Shown here one piece after another: positions 1 to 9,221 of a stretch of 64,000 nucleotides of DNA. Made by a program: the position numbers and the translations under genes. The notes beneath the pieces were generated by a model. It did not search any database. It worked only from the letters and a program-made list of their open reading frames with translations, and was not told the DNA's origin. The stretch comes from CAWJMF01 sp963843945 (lineage in GTDB: Bacteria > Vulcanimicrobiota > Vulcanimicrobiia > Vulcanimicrobiales > Vulcanimicrobiaceae), in NCBI GenBank assembly GCA_963843945.1, contig CAWJMF010000002.1, forward strand, positions 930,001 through 994,000, written 5' to 3'. How positions within the stretch are numbered: position 1 is the stretch's first letter; every line of letters begins with the position of its first letter.

Positions 1-1163
1 TCGATCGCGAGCGGACCCTCCCGCGGATCGGTCGTGCATACGCTGTAGACCAGCCGGCCGCCGGCTTTCGTGCGCGCGCCTGCCGCCCGCAAGAGCGCGC
101 CTTGCAGCCCGGCCAAACGGGGCGAATCCTCGGGACTCTTGCGCCAGCGTGCTTCGGCATGGCGACCGAGAATGCCGAGGCTCGAGCAGGGCGCGTCGAG
201 CAGCACCGCGTCGGCCCGAATCTCAGCGGCGGCATCGCGCGCGTCGCCCTCGACGACCGCGGCGTTGCCGGCACCGGCTCGCGCGAGCGCCGTCCGGAGC
301 GCGCGCGTCTTGCGCGGATCGCTTTCGACGCACACCAGGTTTCCCTCGGCGCGCATCCGCGCCGCGATCTGCGCGCTCTTGTGTCCGCGGCCGCTGCACA
401 GGTCCAATACCGTTTCGCCGGGCCGCGGGTCGAGCAAATCGACCGGCAGGCAGGCACTCTCGCCTTGCAACGACCAGCGCTCCTCGGGATCGTCGGCGAT
501 CGCTTCGCCGTCGACGATCAAGGCCTCGGGCGCGAAAGGGGAAGCTCGCACCGTGGCGCCGCGCGCTTCGAGCAGCCGCGTCACCTCGCCCACCTCGGCG
601 CGCAAGGTGTTGACGCGCAGCGCGCGTTGCGGCGGTGCGTTGATGCCGGCCAGCACGGCGTCGCGCTGGCCGTTGAAGAGCTCCGCCCAGCCGGCCGCAA
701 TCCAACTCGGCAGCGAGTACGCGGTTCCCAGATAATCTGACTCGCGCTCGAAATCGCTCCGGTCGGGGATCGCCGGCGCCTCGGCGATAAAGCGCCGCAG
801 CACCGCGTTGACGAGCCCGGCCGTTCCCTTGTGACCGTGGTGCAGCGCGAGATTAACCGTCTCGAAAACGGCGGCGTGATCCTCGACGCCGCCCATGAAA
901 CGCAGCTGATAGATGCCGAGTCGTAAGATCTCGAGGATGACCGGCGGCAGCGTGCGCTCCCTGCCGGCGAGGTACGGCTTCAAATACCAATCGAGCAGAC
1001 GGCGCGCTTTGATCGCACCGTAGGCGAGCTCGGCTGCGAACGCCCGGTCGCGCGCGTCGAGCCCCGAGCGCCGCGCGCGCACGTCGAAGGCGGCTTGCGC
1101 GCCGCGCGCCTCCGGCCCAAAGACATCGCGGACGACCGCGAGGGCGAGTTCGCGCGCGCTCAT
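1..1163 (-). CDS. rsmB: 16S rRNA (cytosine-967-C5)-methyltransferase RsmB, partial
   Basis: SAM-dependent methyltransferase that makes m5C in 16S rRNA; the 3' end of the gene lies beyond the left edge. The frame is open from ATG 1163 to base 1 (387 codons). Residues 1 to about 140 look like the NusB-type RNA-binding domain (GLVNAVLRRF near 118). The catalytic part shows a variant SAM-binding motif (DLCSGRGHKS near 254), motif IV DAPCSS near 318 and motif VI VYSVCT near 371, which carry the two cysteines of this family. The start overlaps the fmt stop in an ATGA, so the two are probably translationally coupled. Identity is firm from motifs and from the def-fmt-rsmB order. Confidence 0.92.
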   Translation of the reverse strand, partial: MSARELALAVVRDVFGPEARGAQAAFDVRARRSGLDARDRAFAAELAYGAIKARRLLDWYLKPYLAGRERTLPPVILEILRLGIYQLRFMGGVEDHAAVFETVNLALHHGHKGTAGLVNAVLRRFIAEAPAIPDRSDFERESDYLGTAYSLPSWIAAGWAELFNGQRDAVLAGINAPPQRALRVNTLRAEVGEVTRLLEARGATVRASPFAPEALIVDGEAIADDPEERWSLQGESACLPVDLLDPRPGETVLDLCSGRGHKSAQIAARMRAEGNLVCVESDPRKTRALRTALARAGAGNAAVVEGDARDAAAEIRADAVLLDAPCSSLGILGRHAEARWRKSPEDSPRLAGLQGALLRAAGARTKAGGRLVYSVCTTDPREGPLAI

Positions 1164-2086
1164 GCCGTCGCGCGCGCGCGAGCGAAGTGCGCGCCCTCGA
1201 GCGCTCCGCGATTCGCCGGCACGAGCCGCTCCACGGCGACGACGCCCTCGCCGCTGGCCACGAGCGCTGCCCTGCCGCGCACGCCGAGGAGCGCTCCGGG
1301 AACGGCTCCCGCCGGCACGCGCTCCGCAAGCGCAAGCGCCGCGAGCAGCTTGACGGGCTCGCCCCCGAGTTCGGCGCGCGCCGCCGGAGCCGGCGAGAGC
1401 GCGCGGACGTGGTTCGCGATGCGCTCCGCGCTCCAGCTCCAATCGATCGTCAGATCGGCTTTGGCGAGCGGGCGCGTCGCCGTAGCGGCGATCGCTTCGC
1501 GCGAAGCGAGCCCCGCCTGGGGCCTCGGCTGCAAACGGCCCGCGGCGGCGAGGTCGACTGCCTCCGCGAGCATTTCGGCGCCCAGCAGCGCAAAACGGTC
1601 GTGCAATTCGCCGTACGTTTCGCGCGCGCCGATCTCGCTCGGAGTCTGCAACACGATGTCGCCGGTGTCCATCCCCGCGTCCATCAAGATGATCGTCACG
1701 CCGCCCGCGCGAACGCCGTCGCGCAGTTGCGACTGCAAAGGCGTGGCGCCGCGGTAGAGCGGCAAGAGGCTCGGGTGCACGTTGAGCGCGCCCAGCCGCG
1801 GCAACGCGAGCAGCGCGGACGGCACGATTTTCCCATACGATGCGACCGCGAAGAGATCGGCACGCGCTTCTTCCAAGCGCGGCGTCGCGCCGCGCAAACC
1901 CTCCGGCGCGTAGACCTCGAGGCCCAGCTCTTGTGCCGCGCGTTTCACGGGCGTGGGCCCGAGGCGCATGCCCCGTCCCGCCGGACGGTCGGGTTGCGTT
2001 ACGACGAGCACGCACTCGAGCGAAGCCGCGAACGCGCGCAGCGCCGGGACCGCAAAGTCGCTCGTGCCGAAGAAAACGCCGCGGAG
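1160..2086 (-). CDS. fmt: Methionyl-tRNA formyltransferase, start unclear
   Basis: Formylates initiator Met-tRNA using 10-formyl-THF. The protein shows VVTQPDRPAGRG, the substrate-loop region VASYGKIVPSALL, the catalytic-type stretch NVHPSLLPLYRGATPLQ and GDIVLQ, and has about 308 residues, normal for Fmt. The conserved N-terminal stretch GVFFGTSDFAVPALRAF is present in frame from about 2080, but no ATG, GTG or TTG precedes it in that frame; the codon expected to be the start (near 2086) is CTC. A GTG at 2011 would cut off the nucleotide-binding strand, so it is unlikely. Either a base error or an unusual start is involved. Def stops at 2097 just upstream and rsmB overlaps the end. Confidence 0.9.
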   Translation of the reverse strand, partial: LRGVFFGTSDFAVPALRAFAASLECVLVVTQPDRPAGRGMRLGPTPVKRAAQELGLEVYAPEGLRGATPRLEEARADLFAVASYGKIVPSALLALPRLGALNVHPSLLPLYRGATPLQSQLRDGVRAGGVTIILMDAGMDTGDIVLQTPSEIGARETYGELHDRFALLGAEMLAEAVDLAAAGRLQPRPQAGLASREAIAATATRPLAKADLTIDWSWSAERIANHVRALSPAPAARAELGGEPVKLLAALALAERVPAGAVPGALLGVRGRAALVASGEGVVAVERLVPANRGALEGAHFARARATA

Positions 2087-2096
2087 CGGCCGGCGT

Positions 2097-2642
2097 TCAG
2101 ACGGAAACGGCTTCGGCCTCGGATTCGAGCAGCGCCGCCTTCTCCTCGTCGGTGACCGCGGGACGCACGTTGGCGGCTTTATCGATGTAGAGGATTCCGT
2201 CGAGATGATCCATCTCGTGCTGGAGGCAGCGCCCGAACAACTCGCCGCCCTCGACCTCGAAGCGCTTGCCGTCCCGATCGAGCGCGCTGCACACGACGCG
2301 CTCGAAACGCGTCAGGTCGCCGATCATTCCCGGAACCGAGAGGCAGCCTTCGATCGAGGTGATCTCGCCCTCGATCGTCGTGAATTTCGGATTGATGAAA
2401 ACGAGCGGGCCATGCTCGTCCTTGTCGTCGCCGAGATCGACGACGAAGAGCCGCTTGCCGACGTTGACCTGCGGCGCCGCCAAACCGATGCCCGGGGCCT
2501 CGTACATCGTTTCGAACATGTCGTCGATCAGCTGCTGGAAGAGGGGACTCTTGATCTCGGCCGGCGCGACGCGCTTGGCGACCTTGCGCAAGGTGGGGTG
2601 GCCGTCTTTGATGATCTCGCGGATGTAAGGCACGACTCCCAT
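2097..2642 (-). CDS. def: Peptide deformylase
   Basis: Metalloprotease-fold enzyme that removes the formyl group from new N-terminal methionines, working with Fmt encoded next to it. All three deformylase motifs are visible: GIGLAAPQV, EGCLSVPG with the metal cysteine, and HEMDHLDG with the two metal histidines. The start is ATG 2642 because GGAGG lies about ten bases ahead; a TTG 18 bases further upstream would place that ribosome site inside the coding region. The product has 181 residues and ends in an acidic, alanine-rich tail. Confidence 0.96.
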   Translation of the reverse strand: MGVVPYIREIIKDGHPTLRKVAKRVAPAEIKSPLFQQLIDDMFETMYEAPGIGLAAPQVNVGKRLFVVDLGDDKDEHGPLVFINPKFTTIEGEITSIEGCLSVPGMIGDLTRFERVVCSALDRDGKRFEVEGGELFGRCLQHEMDHLDGILYIDKAANVRPAVTDEEKAALLESEAEAVSV

Positions 2643-2671
2643 TATAAACCCCGCCTCCAAACGCCCCTTGC

Positions 2672-2695
2672 GCCGGCCGGTCCGGGCCGGCCGGC
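2672..2695. terminator. GC-only hairpin between hslU and def
   Basis: A perfect 9-bp stem (GCCGGCCGG at 2672-2680 pairing with 2687-2695) with a 6-base loop sits between the hslU stop and the def ribosome site. No T-run follows on either strand, so it is a weak candidate for a terminator or a processing or stability element inside the operon. Confidence 0.35.
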
Positions 2696-2759
2696 TGCGT
2701 CCGGCTGGGGCCGTGGCGAGCCGGGAGGGGGCGCCGGCCGGGGATGGCCGAGCCGCCGG

Positions 2760-4199
2760 CTAGAGGATGTACGTGCTCAGGTTGGCGTCGCGCACGATGT
2801 CGCCCAGCTTCGAGCGCACGTACTCGGCGTCGATCCGCACCGTCCCGGCTTCCTCCGGCGCGGCGTACGAAACGTCCTCGAGCAGACGCTCGAGAACCGT
2901 GTGCAGCCGGCGCGCTCCGATGTTCTCCGACTGGTCGTTGACCTGCATCGCGTAGGTGGCAAGTTGCTCGACGCCTTCGGGAGTAAACTCGATCGTCACG
3001 CCTTCGACGGCGAGCAGCTGACGGTACTGCTCGGTGAGCGCGTTGCGCGGCTGGGTGAGGATCGTCTTGAAATCCTCCGCGGTCAGCGAGTCGAGCTCGA
3101 CCCGGATCGGAAAGCGGCCCTGCAGCTCCGGGATCAAGTCCGAGGGCTTGCTGATGTGAAAGGCGCCGGCCGCGATGAACAGGATGTGGTCGGTCTTGAT
3201 CGAGCCGTACTTCGTGGCGACGGTGCTGCCTTCGACGATCGGCAAGATGTCGCGCTGCACGCCTTCACGCGAGACGTCCGGACCGCGCCCGCCCTCGCGC
3301 CCGGCGACTTTGTCGATCTCGTCGATGAAGATGATCCCGTTCTCGCCCGCGCGCCGCAACGCTTCGCGTTTGACGGCGTCCATGTCGATCAGCTTGCCGG
3401 CTTCTTCTTGCGCGAACACGCGGCGCGCATCGGCGACGGTCATGCGTTTGCGGATCTTCTTCTTGGGAAGCAGGCCGCCCAGCATCTCGCCCACGTCGGC
3501 GCCGCCGCCCAGCGACGGATCCATTCCGCCCAGCACGCCGATCGGCAACTGCGGGCTCTCTTCGAGGTCGACGTCGACCAGGCGTACGTCGTAAAAGCCG
3601 CGCAAGACGTCGGCACGCGCTTGTTCGCGAATGCTTCGCGCGTCCTCGCCCGAGGCGGACGTCGCGGTCGCCTGCGGTTGCGCGGCGGGCGGTTGGGACG
3701 GCGTGAACGTATTGCCGAAGATCGAACCGAGCGTCGAAGCGAACGAGGTCATCGGTTGCTGCGGCGACGCCGCACGCGTCTCGGGGAAGAGCAGATCGAC
3801 GACGCGCTCGACGGCGGCCGCGTCCGCTGCTTGTTCGACTTCGGCGCGGCGTTCGTCTTGCACCACGCGGATCGCGGCTTCGACGAGATCGCGGACCATC
3901 GATTCGACGTCGCGTCCGACGTAGCCGACCTCGGTGTATTTGGTCGCCTCGACCTTGACGAAGGGTGCGCCGGCCAGCGTCGCGAGCCGTCGCGCGATCT
4001 CCGTCTTGCCCACCCCGGTCGGCCCGATCATCAAGATGTTCTTGGGGATCACTTCGCCGCGCATTTCCGCGGCCAGTTGCTCGCGGCGATAGCGGTTGCG
4101 CATCGCGATCGCGACGGCGCGCTTGGCTTTGGCTTGACCGACGATGTAACGGTCGAGCTCGGCAACGATCTGGCGCGGGGTCAACTCGCGATCGGCCAT
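2760..4199 (-). CDS. hslU: HslU (ClpY), ATPase of the HslVU protease
   Basis: AAA+ unfoldase that feeds substrates into the HslV peptidase in the cytoplasm. The 479-residue length is normal for a long-form HslU. Walker A is GPTGVGKT at residues 59-66 and Walker B is IIFIDEIDK near 287-295. The intermediate I-domain occupies roughly 110-240 and contains an Ala/Pro/Gln-rich stretch. The C terminus ends LSTYIL, the hydrophobic tail that docks into HslV. hslV is not adjacent: two genes (TPR protein and M20 dipeptidase) lie between. The ATG at 4199 follows the dipeptidase stop by three bases. Confidence 0.97.
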   Translation of the reverse strand: MADRELTPRQIVAELDRYIVGQAKAKRAVAIAMRNRYRREQLAAEMRGEVIPKNILMIGPTGVGKTEIARRLATLAGAPFVKVEATKYTEVGYVGRDVESMVRDLVEAAIRVVQDERRAEVEQAADAAAVERVVDLLFPETRAASPQQPMTSFASTLGSIFGNTFTPSQPPAAQPQATATSASGEDARSIREQARADVLRGFYDVRLVDVDLEESPQLPIGVLGGMDPSLGGGADVGEMLGGLLPKKKIRKRMTVADARRVFAQEEAGKLIDMDAVKREALRRAGENGIIFIDEIDKVAGREGGRGPDVSREGVQRDILPIVEGSTVATKYGSIKTDHILFIAAGAFHISKPSDLIPELQGRFPIRVELDSLTAEDFKTILTQPRNALTEQYRQLLAVEGVTIEFTPEGVEQLATYAMQVNDQSENIGARRLHTVLERLLEDVSYAAPEEAGTVRIDAEYVRSKLGDIVRDANLSTYIL

Positions 4200-4202
4200 C
4201 CC

Positions 4203-5588
4203 TTACTCCGCCGCCGCCGCGAGCTCGTCGTAAAGATACGTCATCGTTTCGATTCCGCCGAAGAACTGCGCGAGCGAAAAGCGTTCGTTCGGCGCGTGAA
4301 TCTGATCGCCGGGCAGGCCGACGCCGATGAGGACTTGCGGCAGGTGCAAGATACGATCGAAGCTCGAGACGGGACCGATCGTGCCTCCCGTCCCGATGAA
4401 AACGGGCGGTTTGCCGAAGCCGCGCTCCATCGCTCGCGCCGCGGCCGCCACCGCCGGATGATCGCGCGAGGTACTGACCGCGCGAACGTCGCCGTCGTCC
4501 TCGATGCCGACGCGCACGCCGGGCGGAGCGACCCGCTCGAAGTGCTCGCGCACGGCGCGCTTGACGTGGCCCGGATCCTGACCCTCGACGAGCCGCGCCG
4601 AAAGCTTGAGCTTCGCGAAACTGGGCACGATCGTTTTCGCGCCCGGACCTTGATAGCCGCCGGAAATGCCGTTGCACTCGAGCGTCGGGCGCAACCACAT
4701 CCGTTCGAGCGGTAAGTAGCCGCGCTCGCCGCCGAACAGCGCCGGCACGCCGAGAGCGCGCGCCTCCGCTTCGCCGTCGAACGGAAGCGCCGAGATCTCG
4801 CCGTGTTCGCCCGGCGTCGGCTCGCGCACGCCGTCGTAGAAGCCTGCGACCGTGACGCGACCCTTGTCGTCGCGCAGCGTCGCAATCATGCGCGCGAGCG
4901 CCTCGACCGGGTTCACGACCAGACCGCCGAAGTACCCCGAGTGGAGATCGCTCGCCGGTCCATGCACCGTCACTTCCCAGTGCACGAGGCCGCGTAACGA
5001 AACGGTGAGCGACGGGACGTCCTCGGCAAACACGGCGGTGTCGGACACGACGACGACGTCGCAGGCCAGCCGCTCGCGCTCGCGCGCTAAGAACGCCTCG
5101 AAGCTGGGCGAGCCGATCTCTTCCTCACCTTCGACCACGACCTTGACGTTCAAGGGCAGCTTGCCGCGCAGGCGCAGGTGCGCTTCCAGCGCGGCCAAGT
5201 GCATGAGCACCTGGCCCTTGTCGTCGACGCTGCCCCGGCCGTAGACGCTGCCGTCGCGCACCGTCGCCGCAAACGGAGGCGAGTCCCAGAGTTCGAGCGG
5301 ATCCTCGGGCTGGACGTCGTGGTGGCCGTAGATCAGGATCGTCGGCGCATCGGGCGCGTGCAGCCACGAGCCGTACGCTACCGGCAAGCCCTCGGTTTCG
5401 AGGACTTGCGCGTCGCTCAAGCCGGCGGCGCGCATGCGCGCCACGACCGCTTCTGCCGAGCGGCGCACCTCGGGATGGCGCGCCGGGTCGGCCGAGACCG
5501 ACTGACACGCAACCAGCGCGGCGAGTTCGTTCAGGTAGCGGTCGCGATTGGCGCGAACGAATTCGACGAGTTCCTGGGCAGCGATCAT
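4203..5588 (-). CDS. M20-family metallo-dipeptidase
   Basis: Zinc-dependent dipeptidase or peptidase of the M20 (ArgE/DapE/CPG2/carnosinase) group, probably cytosolic. Visible motifs in order are GHHDVQPEDP (metal His and Asp), GRGSVDDKGQ (bridging Asp), EGEEEIGSPS (catalytic Glu and metal Glu), SDTAVFAED and a C-terminal GTGGTIGPVSSF. From ATG 5588 the product is 461 residues. A longer reading would run back over the TPR gene's stop, so this start is preferred; a GAGGAG lies 19 bases upstream, which is far for a ribosome site. It sits between hslV and hslU and may trim peptides released by that protease (inference from position only). Confidence 0.88.
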   Translation of the reverse strand: MIAAQELVEFVRANRDRYLNELAALVACQSVSADPARHPEVRRSAEAVVARMRAAGLSDAQVLETEGLPVAYGSWLHAPDAPTILIYGHHDVQPEDPLELWDSPPFAATVRDGSVYGRGSVDDKGQVLMHLAALEAHLRLRGKLPLNVKVVVEGEEEIGSPSFEAFLARERERLACDVVVVSDTAVFAEDVPSLTVSLRGLVHWEVTVHGPASDLHSGYFGGLVVNPVEALARMIATLRDDKGRVTVAGFYDGVREPTPGEHGEISALPFDGEAEARALGVPALFGGERGYLPLERMWLRPTLECNGISGGYQGPGAKTIVPSFAKLKLSARLVEGQDPGHVKRAVREHFERVAPPGVRVGIEDDGDVRAVSTSRDHPAVAAAARAMERGFGKPPVFIGTGGTIGPVSSFDRILHLPQVLIGVGLPGDQIHAPNERFSLAQFFGGIETMTYLYDELAAAAE

Positions 5589-5611
5589 GCGCTGCGTTTC
5601 GCGCGAGCTCC

Positions 5612-7153
5612 TCAAATCTCCGGGGCGTTCAGCGCGTCGAGCGGTCCGCGCCAATTGGCGGCGAGGTCGTCGGCATACTGCCGCGCTTCGCTCGCCTTCC
5701 CCTCGTGGGCGAGCGCATGCATCAGGCCGTAGAGCGAATGCGCGTTGTGCGGCGTTCGCGCCAGGTCCTCACGAAACGCCGCTTCGGCTGCCGCGTAATC
5801 GCCGCGTTCGAGCAGCAACCACCCGAGCCACTCGCCTGCCGGATAAAACCACGGCGCGAAGACTTCGGGCGGAAACTTTGCGACTTCCCGGAGCGCAGCA
5901 CGCAAATCGGCTTCGGCGGCGCGCGAGTCGCCCTGTGCGGCAGCGACTTGCGCGCGCGCTAAGCGATGGTTCGGCTCGAAGTAGTCCGGATGCGTCGCGG
6001 CCTTCAGCGAGGTCTCGTAATCGGCCAGCGCGGCGCTCGCCGCGGGCACGTCCTTGCGTGCCGCGTAGGCGAGAACGCGGGCGTACTTCCAGGTCAAAAC
6101 TGCGCGGCCCCGAGCAGGCTTGGGGCTTGCGAGGACGTCGTCCCAGCGTCCCAGCCGGGCGAGGATGAGCAGCGCCGTGCCCTGTTCCTGCGCCTGGGCG
6201 ATGGCTAGCGCCGCAGCGGTTTCGCCGGCGTCCCCGAGCATCAGTGCACCGCCCGCGTAAAAGTCGAGGTTATGCTTGAAATAGAAGAGTTCGCTCGGAG
6301 CTTTGGAGAGCGTCGCCGCATAGGCCCGGTCCAGGCTGACGGCTTCGCGTTCCTCGTTCAGCAACTGCGGAAACAAGCCGACGTCGAGATCGGTGTGACC
6401 CGCCATGTGCACGAGATGCGAGGCCGGGGGCTCGACCGGAAGCGCGCTCAAGCGGCGTGCGCTCGCCTCCGCGCCGCCGGCGACTGCCGAGTAGTCGAGC
6501 AGGTGAACCAGGTAGTGGTTCGCCCCGACGTGATCGGGATTTCGCCGCAGCACCGCCTCGAGCGTCGCGACGAGCGTCGCGGTCGTGCCGATCGGCAGCG
6601 TGCCGTTCCAGCCCCAGTCGTCGACGTCCATCGCGCTTTCCGTCGAAAGCGCCGCGGCGTCGTCGTCGGCGGGGTAGTCCGCGAAAAGCTTCTGCATGGC
6701 GTCGCGGTAAGCCAGGTAGTACGGCCCGGTCGCGCTCTTTGAATCCTTCGGATAGCGCAGCCGCAGCGCGTCGATGTAGCGCCGCTCCTCGGGCTGGGCC
6801 GCGCTTTCCAGCGTGGCGGCTTCCTTGAGCGCGGCGCTCGCAACGGCGAGGTCGTCCGGCGACATCTCCTCGTTGAGGTTGGGACCTGCCGCAAGCGCGA
6901 CGCCCCAATAGGCCATGGCCAATTTCGGATCCGCCTTGGCGGCTTGCTCGAAGCGCTTGCGCGCCTCCTCGCGGTTGAAGGCGTAAATGAGCGTCAAACC
7001 CTCGTCGAACGCGCGCTGCGCGTCGGCGCTCGAGGTGCCGACCTGATGGTGGACCAAGGCCGCCTGCGGACTCGCCGGCACCTGCGCGCGCGCGCCGGCC
7101 GGGAGCACCAGCGCCGCGCACAAGCTGAGGACGGCAAACCGGCGCGCGCTCAA
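5612..7153 (-). CDS. Secreted TPR-repeat protein
   Basis: Predicted exported protein of 513 residues with tetratricopeptide repeats and no recognised enzyme domain. The start is the TTG at 7153, which overlaps the hslV stop by 4 bases (TTGA) and gives a clean signal peptide (MSARRFAVLSLCAALVLPAG, with ARA/QV as the likely cleavage site). Helical repeats are clear in the first half (AFNREEARKRFEQAAKADP) and again near the C terminus (GDYAAAEAAFREDLARTPHN). A His-rich centre (ANHYLVHLLDY, SHLVHMAGHTDLDVG) recalls a widespread uncharacterised TPR family. Coupling to hslV is unexpected for an exported protein. Confidence 0.8.
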   Translation of the reverse strand: MSARRFAVLSLCAALVLPAGARAQVPASPQAALVHHQVGTSSADAQRAFDEGLTLIYAFNREEARKRFEQAAKADPKLAMAYWGVALAAGPNLNEEMSPDDLAVASAALKEAATLESAAQPEERRYIDALRLRYPKDSKSATGPYYLAYRDAMQKLFADYPADDDAAALSTESAMDVDDWGWNGTLPIGTTATLVATLEAVLRRNPDHVGANHYLVHLLDYSAVAGGAEASARRLSALPVEPPASHLVHMAGHTDLDVGLFPQLLNEEREAVSLDRAYAATLSKAPSELFYFKHNLDFYAGGALMLGDAGETAAALAIAQAQEQGTALLILARLGRWDDVLASPKPARGRAVLTWKYARVLAYAARKDVPAASAALADYETSLKAATHPDYFEPNHRLARAQVAAAQGDSRAAEADLRAALREVAKFPPEVFAPWFYPAGEWLGWLLLERGDYAAAEAAFREDLARTPHNAHSLYGLMHALAHEGKASEARQYADDLAANWRGPLDALNAPEI

Positions 7154-7679
7154 ACGACTTCCACGATGATGTCTTCGTTCGTGTAGATGTCGATCGAGGC
7201 GGCGACCGTCAGCGCCTCTCGGGCGATCTCCTCGGCGTCGAGCGCGCTGTGGCGCAAGAGCGCGAGCGCCGCGGCTTGCGCGTACGGTCCGCCGCTGCCG
7301 ATCGCGGCGACGCCCTCGTCCGGTTCGATGACGTCGCCGGTCCCGCTGAAAACGAAGAGATGCTCGGCATCGCCGACGACGAGCAACGCCTCGAGACGGC
7401 GCAGCGCGCGGTCCTGGCGCCAATCCTTGGCCAACTCCACCGCGGCGCGCATGATGTTGCCTTTGTACTCTGAGAGCTTGCCTTCGAATTTTTCGAGCAG
7501 CGTGATGCCGTCCGCCGCGGAGCCGGCGAAACCGGCCAGCACCTTGCCGCCGGCGATGCGGCGGACTTTGCGCGCGCCGTGCTTCATGATCGTCTTGTCG
7601 AGGGTCACCTGGCCGTCGCCGGCCAGCGCAAGCTTGCCGTCGCGCGCACCGCGAGGATGGTCGTCGAACGAATTCGCAT
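7150..7679 (-). CDS. hslV: HslV (ClpQ) peptidase, one frameshift
   Basis: N-terminal-nucleophile peptidase of the HslVU protease. The N terminus MRIRSTTILAVR is read from ATG 7679; the rest (RDGKLALAGDGQVTL onward to YTNEDIIVEVV) lies in another frame. Adding one base near 7645-7652 restores the universal TTILAVRRDGK junction and gives 176 residues, normal for HslV. The catalytic Thr would be Thr6 after removal of a five-residue propeptide. Conserved KVLAGFAGSAADG and AIGSGGPYAQAAA are present. The frameshift belongs to the error-rich zone described under findings. Confidence 0.92.
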
Positions 7680-7756
7680 CAGTCGCCTATCCGCCGCCGC
7701 AGAGCGGGTTTCTTGCCGGAGGCGGGCGTCGCTTCGCGGGGTTCTTCAGCCGCCTG

Positions 7757-9136
7757 TTAGTGCAGCGCCGGAACGCTGCGCCAGGATTCGAGCGCCGCGA
7801 GCGCGCGCTCGGCCATAAGCCGGCGTCGCTCGCGCTTGTCGCGACGGCGCACCCGCGAGCGGCGGGAAGTACGCCCAGGTCACGTTGGCCGGCTGGAAAT
7901 CGCGCGCTCGCGGTATTTTGCAGGTGCGCCACGACCGCGCCGAGCGCCGTCCCGGCGGGAACCGCCGCGGCAGGCTCGCCGCGCAGCAGCGCGCGCCGCC
8001 GAGCGCGCTGCGATCAGCCCGCAGGCCGCGGCTTCGACGTAGCCTTCGGCGCCGGTGATTTGGCCGGCAAAGCAGAGTTCGCTCGAAGCCGCGCAAGCGC
8101 AGTTCGGCCGTCGAGCAAGCGCGGCGCATCGATGAACGTATTGCGATGCATCACGCCGAGGCGCAGCCACTCGGCCGTCTGCGAGGCCGGGAAGTTTACC
8201 GAAGGCCTCTTTTTGCGCGGGCCAGGTCAAGCGCGTTTGAAAACCGACGAGGTTGTAGGCGCTGCCCTCGGCGTTCTCTTTGCGCAGTTGCACGACGGCG
8301 TAGGGCGCGCTGCCCGGTGCGCGGATCGCGCAGGCCGACCGGTTTGAGCGGGCCGAAGCGCAGCGTGTCGTCGCCGCGCGCGGCCATCTCTTCGATCGGC
8401 AGGCAGCCCTCGAAGTAGGGCACCTTGCCCGCCGCTGCGTCGCGCTCGAAATCTTTCGGCTCGTGCTTGCGGCAGCTCGCGCAGGTCGCGCACGAACTGC
8501 CGCGTACTGCTCGCGATCGAGCGGGATGTTGAGATAGTCGTCGCCGTCGCCTTTGTCGTAGCGCGACTTGCGGTACATCCGGTCGAGCGTCGAGCGAGTC
8601 GGCGGCGACGATCGGCGAAGCCGCATCGTAGTAGTGCAGGCGCGGACGGCTCGAGCCGCTGCCCGGCACGCGGGCCAGCAGCGCATCGATCGCGCGCGCC
8701 AGCGCCTCGCGAGGGCAGCGGCCCGCACGCGACGATCGCGGCCGGCGCCGGGTCGATTGTCGTCGACTTCTTCGCGCACGACCCGCGATGCGCGGGTGCG
8801 CCGTCAGGCGCGACTCGACCGCGGCGGCGAAGCGCTCGCGATCGACGGCCAGCGCGCCGCCGGCCGGAACCGCCGCTCGCGCGCGCCGCGCCGACGATGA
8901 GCGAATCGAGCCGCGCCAGCTCTTCTTTGAGCAGCCCGACGGCGTTCTCGAGCGCGGCCCCGCGCAGCGAGTTGCTGCACACGAGTTCGGCCAGCGCGTC
9001 CGTTTGATGCGCCGGGCCGCTGCCGCTGCGGGCGCATCTCGTAGAGCTCGACCTCGACGACCGCACTCGCGCGGCCTGCCACGCCGCTTCGCAGCCGGCG
9101 AGGCCGCCGCCGATGACGCGTCAGCGCCGGGTTCAC
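7757..9136 (-). CDS. trmFO: TrmFO, folate-dependent tRNA U54 methyltransferase, several frameshifts
   Basis: Flavoenzyme that methylates U54 of tRNA using methylene-THF. Pieces in all three frames join into one protein of about 460 residues: VIGGGLAGCEAAWQAAR (FAD-binding) after a GTG start at 9136, ELYEMRP, NSLRGAALENAVGLLKEE, YRKSRYDKGDGDDYLNIPLD, FEGCLPIEEMAARGDDTLRF, LRKENAEGSAYNLVGFQT, ELCFAGQITGAEGYVEAA and a C terminus ending in LAALESWRSVPALH, with stop TAA at 7757. The frame changes repeatedly by single bases, but no motif is lost. It follows topA, as in many Gram-positive genomes. Confidence 0.88.
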
Positions 9137-9221
9137 ACCTCGACCGGCTCGCGTCTTCGGCCTCGCGCGCGGCGCCGATCGCGACCGGTGTCGTGCGTCT
9201 TGTCGGCATGGCACTCGAAGG

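Noticed and set aside
1953..4715. A 920-codon open frame on the plus strand
   Set aside because: It lies opposite def, hslU and the dipeptidase and has the Arg/Asp/Ala-rich make-up of an antisense GC-rich frame.
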